64,000 nt of DNA from Acheta domesticus (taxonomy: Eukaryota > Arthropoda > Insecta > Orthoptera > Gryllidae), in NCBI GenBank assembly GCA_031308135.1, contig JAHLJT010000631.1, forward strand, positions 266,834,948 through 266,898,947, written 5' to 3'. The notes under the pieces are model-generated. The model ran no database searches, was not told where the DNA came from, and worked only from the letters and a program-made list of their open reading frames with translations. A program made the translations under genes and the position numbers. This document shows positions 28,501 through 34,539 of the stretch, piece after piece (the first letter of the stretch is position 1; every line of letters starts with the position of its first letter).

Positions 28501-29110
28501 TGAGCTCTGTCACAGGTCAATGTCCCCTCGTTTCTGCAGGTTAGATGATGTTCCGTTTATCGGGATAAAAGGATTATACCGGGGGGAAGGACGACGAGCA
28601 TTCATGTGCATGTTTCTTGCCCCAAAATAGATGTTATTTCAATGAAATATACCTCAGTAACACTCAATAAACAATATCGTACTTAAAACTGCGCAATGCC
28701 GAAGAATTGTCTCATGCAGTTTCAAAGGATGGTATCAAATATTTTGAGGTTTGATTACGTTAGTTTCTACTTGTATGTTAGACGAACAACGTATAACTAT
28801 CGTTATCATGTTTCTTGCCACAAAAATTGCATCTGTTTGATTGATAACAATAATAATTAAGTACGTAATGGCTACATCGTTTATGCTGATACTGGCAATG
28901 ATTCACTGATTTTGCAACATTTATCACACAGAATATCCTCATCGTCATCAGTGGCTGCTTTAAGATCATTAGCTTCGTCTTCAGTGCAGCCATGGGACTC
29001 TCTTAAGGTGTACAACCTCTACGACAATACTTTTTCTTCCGAATGTATGATCGCAGCTGCTCACCCGAGGTGTTATGAGAGCACCAGCGGTTTTGATTCG
29101 GAAGATGTGG
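7465..29110 (+). CDS. ITIH-like gene 1 (VIT + vWA domains), 3' end uncertain
   Basis: This multi-exon gene encodes an inter-alpha-trypsin inhibitor heavy chain-like protein. In vertebrates such proteins are secreted and bind hyaluronan; the role of arthropod homologues is not known to me. The VIT domain comes from 7941-8098 and 17250-17499. A linker follows at 17572-17883, then the vWA domain in 18058-18225, 18623-18830 and 27550-27923. The ITIH-type region after vWA lies in 27999-28515, including the conserved ERLWAYLT and FVTSVTSLVVVKPDD stretches. The metal site looks intact: DVSSS, a threonine just after 27550, and LLTDG. Every exon joins in frame (phases 2,0,0,0,0,1,0,0,2,1). The signal peptide exon and the end of the gene are not identified. 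Exons 2-4 and 7-9 are extremely GC-rich inside AT-rich introns. Confidence 0.88.
7941..8098 (+). CDS. Gene 1 exon: first half of VIT domain
   Basis: The exon is 158 nt, with acceptor TTCTCTACAG and donor GTGAGA, and ends in phase 2. It encodes WSDIRILEIRSDVHHRYA through VLPDEAF. The pattern 'SDVHHRYA...V...N..DESQE..F...LPDEAF' matches the start of VIT domains. The equivalent gene 2 exon (52188-52345) is also exactly 158 nt with the same phase. Confidence 0.9.
8099..9756. other. Intron part with GC-rich repeat-like segment
   Basis: Positions 8190-9110 have raised GC and mixed open frames without a recognised domain. Near 8240 there is a box B-like GTTCGAGTC, which hints at a tRNA-derived SINE. 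At 8425-8450 there is a piece resembling the family A end ('GCAGAATGGCACAGAC'). Positions 9111-9756 show nothing I can name. Confidence 0.35.
9757..10525 (+). repeat. Family A, copy A5, interrupted by Penelope-like element
   Basis: An imperfect hairpin end (9757-9807) is followed by the CTGTCCGTC microsatellite (9900-9970) and the first two ~300 bp modules. The copy breaks off after 'CCATGAGATGACATAAATG', where other copies continue with 'CCATATTGCTC'. Penelope-like sequence starts at the break. Confidence 0.7.
10550..12410 (-). pseudogene. Penelope-like retroelement, degenerate RT plus GIY-YIG domain
   Basis: The minus strand gives a broken reading of a Penelope-type reverse transcriptase followed by an endonuclease. 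From N to C: LYGLPKIYRTEVSLRPIVNTIG (12348-11917, in part), IGSPTYTVSKYICKILKPFI (11740-11558), SIDVVSLFTMVPV (about 11545-11510), YEQKDGVDMGNSLSPVIFNLY (11400-11335), then SRKPTYTDRYLKKLSNHHSN (11200-11140). A GIY-YIG-like part with YGAVYIGTTQRSI lies at about 10755-10705. The catalytic VDD is lost: the minus strand reads SVD-stop-TFVIWSHGE near 11265. Several frameshifts and stops confirm it is dead. Canonical GIY is also eroded (AIH). It sits in intron 1 of the ITIH-like gene, opposite to transcription. Confidence 0.88.
12411..12989. other. Intronic DNA without recognised feature
   Basis: Mostly AT-rich sequence followed by mixed composition from about 12780. The minus-strand frame at 12781-12987 has no recognisable domain. 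Confidence 0.35.
12990..13260. repeat. Dispersed repeat F, copy 1
   Basis: This segment is similar to 26390-26620. Shared blocks in the same order are GCTGCTCTGAT, the GTTTCTCCGAT block, AACGC(C)AGG, CCGTAACAAACG-like, GCCACGGACC, CTTCTTTC and GGGAGACC. A shorter relative lies near 25875-25960. It is noncoding in appearance. The class is unknown, possibly part of an LTR or leader. Confidence 0.55.
13362..14612 (+). repeat. Family A, copy A6
   Basis: It starts with a palindromic (ACGT)n-type hairpin (13375-13400) and GGGAAAGT near 13400. Module cores lie at 13764, 14064 and 14365, so one module is missing compared with A1. The end block is 'GCAGCTGGCAAGAGTATG' and 'GTGCCATTCTGTAGC' near 14588-14604. 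The usual CACTAG end is altered to 'ATAACTTTTTC', an extension shared with copy A7. Confidence 0.75.
14613..15754. other. Intronic AT-rich DNA
   Basis: No exon with consistent splice sites and phase was found. Small open frames (for example 15144-15422) are lysine/isoleucine-rich, as expected from AT bias. Confidence 0.35.
15755..15860 (+). repeat. Family A, end fragment A7
   Basis: Only the last ~105 bp of the element is present, from 'GCAGCTGGCAAGAGTATG' to 'CATTCTGTAGCATCAC' and on through 'GGGAAATAGATATT'. That last block also follows copy A6, so these two copies share one longer subfamily or a common duplication. Confidence 0.65.
15922..16072. mobile_element. Small MITE-like element with inverted ends
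   Basis: The left end 'GGGGCAGTCCGTAAGTTACG' and right end 'AGTTACATAATTTATGGATG' are imperfect inverted repeats around a ~100 bp CT-rich centre. Ends of this kind (a 'GTCCATAAATTACGTAA' theme) are common in insect MITEs. The target duplication is unclear. Confidence 0.45.
16073..17249. other. End of intron 1, nothing recognised
   Basis: No convincing exon was found. A run of nine G starts near 16762. The sequence leading to the exon at 17250 has an acceptor 'GTGTGCCTTAG'. Confidence 0.35.
17250..17499 (+). CDS. Gene 1 exon: second half of VIT domain
   Basis: The exon is 250 nt. The first base completes the split codon from 8098 (AT|C, Ile), then 83 codons follow to a CAG|GTGAGC donor. It encodes TVGGRVYPARVEG..., ending FNLTYEQLLAREQGRYRL, which matches the second half of VIT (GRVYPA..., F.L.YE.LL.R..G.Y). 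It is extremely GC-rich. Its 3' two thirds are nearly identical to gene 2. Confidence 0.92.
17572..17706 (+). CDS. Gene 1 exon: linker after VIT
   Basis: The exon has 45 codons, begins VVQRLLVEARVRD and ends DDPLAT, with phase 0 at both ends. It follows a 72 bp intron. It is nearly identical to the gene 2 exon at 57952-58087, apart from one inserted base there. Confidence 0.88.
17782..17883 (+). CDS. Gene 1 exon: linker segment
   Basis: The exon has 34 codons (VKRLAPGEALVRWEPDEDAQ onward), phase 0 to 0, and a donor GTACGT. The gene 2 counterpart (58161-58262) is also exactly 102 nt. Both keep EALVRWE.DE.AQRRLA and end GLLE, so the exon is under constraint. Confidence 0.88.
18058..18225 (+). 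CDS. Gene 1 exon: start of vWA domain with MIDAS motif
   Basis: The exon has 56 codons, phase 0 to 0. It encodes YFVHFFSLPDDELPPMAKHA and then VFLLDVSSSMHGRKIEQ. DVSSS is the DxSxS metal-ion-dependent adhesion site of vWA domains. 'SDGGYFVHFFSP'-type and 'GRKIEQ' flanks are typical for ITIH proteins. Confidence 0.93.
18623..18830 (+). CDS. Gene 1 exon: vWA domain, middle
   Basis: The exon is 208 nt, begins at GTGAGGGAGG after a TTTCCAG acceptor and ends in phase 1 at GTAGGT. It encodes VREAMAAILSELRESDTFSL, then FVWVPGRG and a tail ending SLHAQK. The gene 2 equivalent (58761-58974) is 6 nt longer with the same phases. Confidence 0.9.
18831..21010. other. Long intron inside the vWA domain, 5' part
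   Basis: Mixed composition. Positions 19070-19620 and 20100-20480 are GC-rich islands with overlapping open frames on several strands and no recognised domain. They are probably transposon remnants. I see no exon that would fit between phase 1 (18830) and 27550. Confidence 0.4.
21011..21411 (-). mobile_element. LINE 3' fragment or SINE-like element B, copy 1
   Basis: This ~400 bp element lies on the minus strand. It shares almost its whole length with 47195-47593. On the minus strand it opens with a short frame ending AEEAKDWMEKMPTPGNK-stop (stop at 21293-21295), like the C-terminus of a LINE ORF2. A noncoding part and an A-rich tail follow (T-rich at 21011-21025). A stem-loop ATGGTCTC..GAGACCAT lies at about 21156-21203. 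Both copies begin at the same 5' base block (AGTAGAAAATTG), which suggests a defined short family rather than random 5' truncation. Confidence 0.7.
21412..26389. other. Long intron inside the vWA domain, repeat-rich middle
   Basis: No exon was recognised. At 22085-22160 'AATAAACACTTGACTCAG' is followed by TGGCGGGGACAC, which could be an LTR end and primer binding site, but no matching second LTR was found. Positions 22290-22820, 24600-24830 and 25250-25330 are GC-rich and unclassified. Around 25170-25225 there are several clustered ATGCAT/ATGCAC-like words. Confidence 0.35.
26390..26620. repeat. Dispersed repeat F, copy 2
   Basis: Collinear with 12990-13260 (GCTGCTCTGAT, TTTCTCCGAT, ACACCAGG, GTAACAAACG, CACGGACCG, GGGAGACCGG). 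A simple CACACACAC tract lies at 26557-26566. No coding evidence. Confidence 0.55.
27083..27316. repeat. Foldback (inverted) repeat
   Basis: The two arms of about 85 bp are imperfect inverses around a ~60 bp loop. The left arm (27083-27169) runs ACTTCGG, CTTTCTTGGCGCG, ATGGAATATCTCAC and TCGGTTGTGCA. The right arm (27229-27316) runs TGCACAACCGA, GATATTCCAT and CGCGCCAAGAAAG. It lies 230 bp upstream of the vWA exon at 27550. This could be a foldback MITE. Confidence 0.75.
27550..27923 (+). CDS. Gene 1 exon: end of vWA domain
   Basis: The exon is 374 nt. It starts in phase 1 after 'GTGTGCAG' and ends in phase 0 at CAG|GTGAGC. It encodes THLYEGLQAAYAAVRAG, then PLVILLTDGQPN with the third MIDAS motif. 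Next come LYSLAFGRDADLNLLKQLSL and YRRVASPLLADVTFHYADDQ, an ITIH-type 'ISSPLL..V...Y' segment. It is very GC-rich. Confidence 0.93.
27999..28232 (+). CDS. Gene 1 exon: ITIH region after vWA
   Basis: The exon has 78 codons, phase 0 to 0. It begins VEASSLTQAAFPVLLAGAEL, matching the ITIH 'LTQ..F...F.GSE.VVAG' segment. After a glycine/alanine-rich insert it ends QQASFVERLWAYLT. A tract of G/V/A-rich codons (about 28060-28140) is low in complexity. Confidence 0.9.
28307..28515 (+). CDS. Gene 1 exon: conserved ITIH core
   Basis: The exon is 209 nt, phase 0 to 2. It encodes VRQLLERADGGDAQAKERA, then ALRYAFVTSVTSLVVVKPDD, equivalent to the ITIH 'L..KY.FVTPLTSMVV.KP'. Donor CACAG|GTCAAT. Reading on through the donor gives about 35 further codons to a stop near 28628, so an intron-retained isoform is possible but less likely. 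Confidence 0.88.
28932..29110 (+). CDS. Gene 1 exon: downstream segment
   Basis: The exon is 179 nt. The first A completes the arginine codon split at 28515, giving HRISSSSSVAAL. It ends GFDSEDV in phase 1 at a strong GTAAGT donor. It is serine-rich, with a short YNLYDN stretch and two cysteines. I recognise no domain. If the donor is not used, the frame stops at 29143-29145. Confidence 0.7.
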
Positions 29111-29610
29111 GTAAGTGGGAATCGCTAGCTAACTCTACTCCATAGTTGCGCTAATGTGTGCCTACCAACATTAAAGATATTTCTTCGGTTTCCTGTAAGA
29201 TTTTCCATTAGAAGAGTGTTGTAATTTCCTGCATATGTAGCATAGTGAAATTCTATGAAAAATGAATACAGAGATTTGAAGTAAAACATGTTTTGATTTC
29301 CCTAATACCAAACGTATTATAAAAAGATTCTTCGTTGCCAAAACTGTGTATAAGATTGTCCCCAAAACGTTTTATTTTCTTTGGATGATCGTGCAGAACT
29401 CGATATTCGTTTGTTTTGCAAGAGATATTTAATTTTTGTGGGTATGTCTGCCCATTGGTCATTTCCAAAGTGTTCTAAAAATATCTTCAAATATCATCTT
29501 TATTTTTTTCTTCGAGCACTAAACAATGCGCTTGTAAATAGTAATTGTTCGAATAATACTAAATGAAATTTTTGAAAATTACAAATGGATTAACTTGTTT
29601 GGAACCTGTC
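29111..29610. other. AT-rich DNA, nothing recognised
   Basis: No exon compatible with phase 1 was found here. A downstream exon of gene 1 is expected because of the donor at 29111. Confidence 0.4.
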
Positions 29611-30568
29611 TTAACCCTAGAATGCTCCTCGGGGTGATGCGTCACCCCAGACGTTTCGTTTTTCTTCTGTATTTTCGTTTCGCACGAAGGCAGATGGCTA
29701 GGAACCCATCTATACATACAACTGATTGTTGTTAACGTGGCTCTGTGCGCGAAGCCCGTACTTGTATCTGTCAGTTGTTTTGAGCGGTTTGGGGAGATAA
29801 GACACTCCAGAGAGCACATTAATTTTGTATAAAGCTTCAGTGAAAGCATGGATAGGTCTGTTAACGATAAAAGTTTTAGTGGCTTCGTAAATTAAATTTT
29901 GGATAAAGATGATCCTTTGTACGACAGTGAAGGAAATTATGATGATCATGATAATGTCGTAGAGGTTGGTAACGATTGTGTTTCAGACAAAGTGCATCAG
30001 AAGATGACCATGATTCCACTACTCCCGTGCCTCTCTATTGTTTTGAGAATTCCTGGAGCAAAGGGAGCAGCAAAGAATATGAAGGCTATAAGTGAGGCTT
30101 GGGAAAAATTGTTTACTACTGGCATGACTGATGCATCTTTTATTTTTTTTAAACCTGGCAGACCTTTTATTTTTTTCATATTACTCTATGTTTTTTCCAT
30201 TTTCAAATTAACTATCACAAGTAGAAAGTTAAAACTGTTGGTGATGCGCGAGACATAAAAAAAAGAAGACATGCAGGCGCTTCCATGTAACGCGTAACTA
30301 TGTATTCATTGTGTTCTTAAAGAGACTAAAACATGTCGTAAACGATTTGTACGATGTATTAGGTTGAACAGAATATTAAAAGATTATCATCAGTCAAACG
30401 TAGACTTTTTACTTGAAAAATAGTGATAACAAAATCTTCCTAAAAATAATTGTCATTTCGTTAATATTTATAACCCGCGCATCAGAAAATTAATATACAC
30501 GTGGGTTACAGAATACCCCAGGAGAGTATTAATGACGTAGAAAAAAAGGGAACAGTCTAGGGCTAAAC
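29611..30568 (+). mobile_element. piggyBac-like relic with TTAA end
   Basis: The left end reads TTAACCCTAGAATGCTCC (29611-29628). It is followed at once by a hairpin GGGGTGA..TCACCCC (29631-29648). The inverse of 30551-30568 reads TTAGCCCTAGACTGTTCC, matching 15 of 18 bases. Its subterminal part also carries a GGGGT..ACCC-like stem (about 30502-30518). CCCTAGA ends at a TTAA target are the piggyBac signature. The element is internally deleted. Confidence 0.7.
29899..30258 (+). pseudogene. N-terminal remnant of piggyBac-like transposase
   Basis: The open frame starts with an acidic stretch (DKDDPLYDSEGNYDDHDN). It contains IPGAKGAAKNMKAISEAWEK and then LFTTGMTD, like the PG..G.A......W.LFFTDE.. 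block at the start of piggyBac transposase domains. The catalytic part is missing and the frame degenerates into AT-rich sequence. It lies between the inverted ends of the relic. Confidence 0.55.
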
Positions 30569-31842
30569 ATCGAATATTTCACCTATCACCTATTAACCCT
30601 GTATCGATTATCTGTGTTCGTTCTTAATCGTGAACACTAGTTCACAAAAATGTATGAAGGGGATTTTAAATCCTTTAATTTTTGAAGTGTCGTATAAAGG
30701 AACAACTATCCAATGTCATGTTGTCCATGTGACATTACAATCGTATAAAATTTTGAATTAACCAGGTTATTTTTTCGCGAATGGGTTTTTCAACGTACTT
30801 TTGCCATCTTTAACGAAATTTCACGGTGAAAATGGGGAGCCTAAAGATCTGATCTTCTGTTTGATAATGCCCATTCATACCTCTGGATCTTCCCTGAGAA
30901 TAGAGAACGTCCCAAATTTTTGTGTACTAGTAACTAAAACCAATATGACTTCCTCAATATGTTTGTTAATTGTTTCATCCGTTTTCTGTTACAAGAAAAT
31001 GATTTGATTCAAAGAATTTCTGAGAATTCCGACCAAAAAATATTCAATTTTCGCAGAAAGTGATGCTGGGCAAAACGTACCTGCAAGTACGCCAAGACTT
31101 TTTGGACAAAAATCTTAGATGAAAGGTGCAGAAGAGAGAAGATGCATAGGTGCAAAAAGAAGCATAGAGAAGCTTTTCTAGAGCTCGCCACATCAATTTC
31201 GGGTTTCACGATCTTCGATAAAGACGATATTTTGATTAGCCACAAACGTAACTTAAGGAAAAGGGTACGTCTAAGCAGAAGCTCCTTATGCCAGCTCAAT
31301 AGCAAAATAATGATTAAAAGGACGATGAGAATGACAAATATAGTTCGGGATCTAAAAAAGAAAAAAACGAGTCAAACAAAGAAAGTAGTTGATATTGTGG
31401 ATATTCGCCTGAACTTCTGTGAACAGGAAAATTTTGACTTCCATGACGTTATGAATTTAAGGAAGATTAGATCTAAAAATCATTTCAAACCGAAAAAATA
31501 ACCCTCGTACCATAATCTGGGGTCTTTTTGTACCCCATCATCATTAATTTTTTAATATTTCATAAATATTTGCTGGAGAATTTTAGTCTTCCAGAAATGC
31601 CTTCGCTTTCTTATTAAACAGGTACCAAACCATTTTCACGTATTTTCCAAATTTTATAACAGAGTTATAATTTTTTTCGTTACATTCGACTAGTTGGACT
31701 TAAGGTATAACCTAATATTTTCCCAGTCTCATTTGAAACATATTGTCATGAATTTCAAAACATGTGTCGGGTATTGCCAATATTTGATTTATCATGAAAT
31801 AACTTTCATAAACCATTACAAATATTTCTGAAGCATGTATCA
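30569..31842. other. AT-rich DNA with one basic open frame
   Basis: The plus-strand frame at 31142-31501 encodes a lysine/arginine-rich peptide of 119 codons with no domain I recognise. Just after it, 31499-31536 resembles a second piggyBac-like end (ACCCTCGTAC, then GGGGT..ACCCC). It may be a further transposase relic. Confidence 0.35.
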
Positions 31843-32961
31843 ACTAGTGGTGCTACAGAATGTCACACACCTTCCCGTTTTAGTTTTCTATTGCCTTGCG
31901 TCTTTGCTGGCTATTTGGAATTGCCACATACTCTTTCAAGCCAGCTACCATCTATCACGGTCAAAAGTACATTTTTTTTACCATTTTCTTTTTTTTCCCT
32001 TTCCAATTGGTAGAACGGAAATATTAATTTTAGAATATTAAAGAACACAAAAACCTAGTCATAAATGGCAATTTTCTTTTAAAAAAGGATGTGCCGTTCA
32101 AGAGGAAAATGGCGTGTTTGGCGCTACTAAAATGCAAAATTTGAAGCTCATTTTCACAGAAAATTTTTTGAGTTTTCAAAATACTTTAATATAAAAATAT
32201 TTAAAGTTATTTGAAGCACGTATACTCACAAATACAATAATCTTTACAAATTGTTGGTAATGTGCATATTAAAGATGTGAGAGATCTTTCAAAACAATTA
32301 CAATTATGTAATTTTTGAAAAAAATAAAAAATAACTCAAAATAAACTTTACGCTATACTAAAAAGTGTAATTAGCACTATCCGTTACAAAAGTTTGAAGA
32401 AAAAAGTTGCAGCCATAAATGAGAAAATTGCATTTGAGCGTTTCTGAAAATGCGAAATTGTGAACTACTTTTTCCAGAAAACGGTTGTGTTTTCGAGAAA
32501 CTGTACTTGACATATTTAAAGCACATGTACTCATAAATATAATAATGTGAAAAAATTGCCGCTAATGTAAATATTATCGACGTGAAAAACATGCGAAAAA
32601 ATTTACATTTTTGTAATTTTTTAAACAACCAACGTATAGAGCAATATGGCTTTTATGTCATCTGATAGAGTACATCTACCACTATCCCTACCACAAGTTT
32701 AAAGAAAAAATTTGTAGTGGTTTTTTGAGAAAAACTTGTTTTTGTAATTTTTTTAAAAATTGTACATATTGCACGCAATATTGCGCGAAAACGTCTAAAA
32801 CTTTGAAAAACATTTACATGACCTTTATGAAAGAACTCAATACGCAGCACAAATTTTATTGATAGGAAAAATCTCTATCTTCAATTTTGTAGATGGAGAA
32901 AGACGTCGAAAAAAATTCAAACTTCCACAATTTTCGAAAATTCAGAGTTATTCGTGAAAAT
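31843..32961 (-). repeat. Family A, copy A8, left part (split by a LINE)
   Basis: The reversed copy starts at 'ACTAGTGGTGCTACAGAATG'. It runs through the GCTGGCTTGAAAG-type end block and three to four ~300 bp modules. It stops at 'TTCGTGAAAAT', where the LINE begins. The rest continues at 37706. Confidence 0.8.
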
Positions 32962-33058
32962 AACTGACGTCCAGTCTGTGCCTGGACGTCAGTCTGTGCC
33001 TGGACGTTGTAGCGAGCGGACGTGCCTTGGGGATCGCTCTCGCGCAGGTAAAGGGATA

Positions 33059-34102
33059 ATGGGCTGCGACGTGGAAATGTACCGGGCCCGCATCGGCGGC
33101 TGGGCCGCCCGCGTGGCGTGCGTGCTGAGAAAGGGTAGCGTCCCTGCTCCCTCTCTGGACGCCTTTGCACTGCTAGTTATAGCAGTGATGTTAGTAATTG
33201 GTGGCGTGGAGATAAATCCTGGCCCGGTATCTACGCGACGTGGCGCACCAGTGGATGTTTCATGGAGGTGCGTCGAGTGTTGCAACGGCGGTCTGCGAGG
33301 TGAACTGTCGCGCCTTCGACAGGAGTTCTTGCAGGTTACTGCTAAGCTTGCAGCGACTCAACAGGAGCTGCAAGTTTTGAAGGCAGCAGCAAGAGTAACG
33401 GAGGTGGAGGCGATAGCAGCTACTGCGACGGAGGAGGCAGTGACGTTGGTGGCTCAGCCGGCCACAGCTGTTCTGACAGTAGAGGTGACGTCGCCAACTC
33501 CGGCGGCGAGTTCCCCAAACGTGGTGTCCACGGCGGTGACGGCATCAACCACATTTGCATCGGTTGTGAAGGATTCAGCGGCAACGAAAAATTCTAAAAA
33601 ATGTGTTGTGTTCGGTGACTCTATTGTGCGTCACGTAGGTCACGCAAACCTACAAGTTAAATGCTTTCCGGGAATCCGCGTGGAACAGCTGAAATCGCAA
33701 AGTGAAGCTAGTGACGTGGAAGCCCCGGAAACTGTTATCATTCACGGAGGCTCCAATAATTTACGGAGATGTCGCCTCATTTGATCACCTCATGGGCGAC
33801 ATCTACGAACTTGGGGTAGCAGCCAAAACGCGCTTTCCATCCTCGCGTATAGTGCTTAGTGGCGTCATTCGCCGCCGGGATGTTTGGTCCCGTAAGGTGG
33901 CGAGGATAAATCGGGACATGGACTTTGTGGCAAAAGCTCTCGGATTCATGTTTGTGGATCCAAACGGGTGGATCCTCAGAGAGCTCACTAGGTCGAGGAC
34001 GGCGTCCACCTCAACCGGAGGGGCGTTTGCGGAGCTCAGTGGCCTCTATACTAGAGTAGCTGAATTCTGCACACGCCCTCCGTTCGCCCGTTTGACGCTG
34101 TG
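33059..34102 (+). pseudogene. LINE ORF1: 2A-like leader, coiled coil, SGNH esterase (frameshifted)
   Basis: I take the ATG at 33059. Residues 36-48 are hydrophobic and lead straight into GGVEINPGP (about residues 48-56), a 2A-like end. A C..C pair (WRCVECC) follows, then a predicted coiled coil rich in L/Q/E and a T/A/S/P-rich linker. Next is the esterase block with VVFGDSIVRH (GDS nucleophile motif, 33614-33622) and VIIHGGSNNL. A frameshift near 33770 moves the frame to FPSSRIVLSGVIRR. A second, near 33985, moves it to DGVHLNRRG (33998 onward), the DxxH catalytic motif. Esterase domains of this sort are typical of CR1-like ORF1 proteins. Confidence 0.8.
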
Positions 34103-34189
34103 AGCGACCGCCGGTCTCGCGTTCCGCGGCCAAATTAAATCTACCGGCAGCGGCGATAGGAGCGGGGGCTGTTGGTTTCACTCCGTACG

Positions 34190-34342
34190 GTGGCTTCAGC
34201 GGAGACGTGTGTGACGGTGGAGAAGGCGGGGGACGGAGGAGACGACGGAGACGACGGAGGCGGCGGACACGGCGGCGGTGACTGAGCTGGCGAAGGCGAC
34301 GGCGGCGGCTGTGACGGCGACGGCGGCGACTGCGGTGTCGTC

Positions 34343-34374
<32 letters not shown>

Positions 34375-34500
34375 CGGCGGGAGACGGCGGCCGCGACGGC
34401 GACGGCGGCGGCGGCGGCGGCGGTGACGACGATGACGACGGCGACGGAGACGACGAGGGCGGAGACGACGGCGGCGGAGGCGACGACAGAGGCAGCGACT
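34190..34500 (+). repeat. GGC/GAC triplet-rich low-complexity tract in LINE
   Basis: The junction between ORF1 and ORF2 is a dense run of GGCGGCGAC-type triplets. It opens in all plus frames (Ala/Thr, Asp/Gly or Arg-rich) and as Arg/Ser-rich frames on the minus strand. I treat these frames as composition artefacts. Confidence 0.75.
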
Positions 34501-34539
34501 TCGAGGGACGCGCCCATTCAAGAACACTTTCAGGTGAGG

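Noticed and set aside
27506..28630. A single 374-codon plus-strand frame
   Set aside because: It is out of frame with the vWA motifs. The motif-bearing frame is split by introns at 27924 and 28233, and this frame is a GC-driven shadow.
31142..31501. Basic 119-codon frame as a host gene
   Set aside because: No domain, AT-driven lysine content, and adjacent transposon-like end sequence. Too weak for a gene call.
34011..34527. Minus-strand frames rich in Arg, Ser and Pro (128 and 168 codons)
   Set aside because: They mirror the GGC/GAC triplet tract in the LINE and overlap its coding strand. This is a composition artefact.
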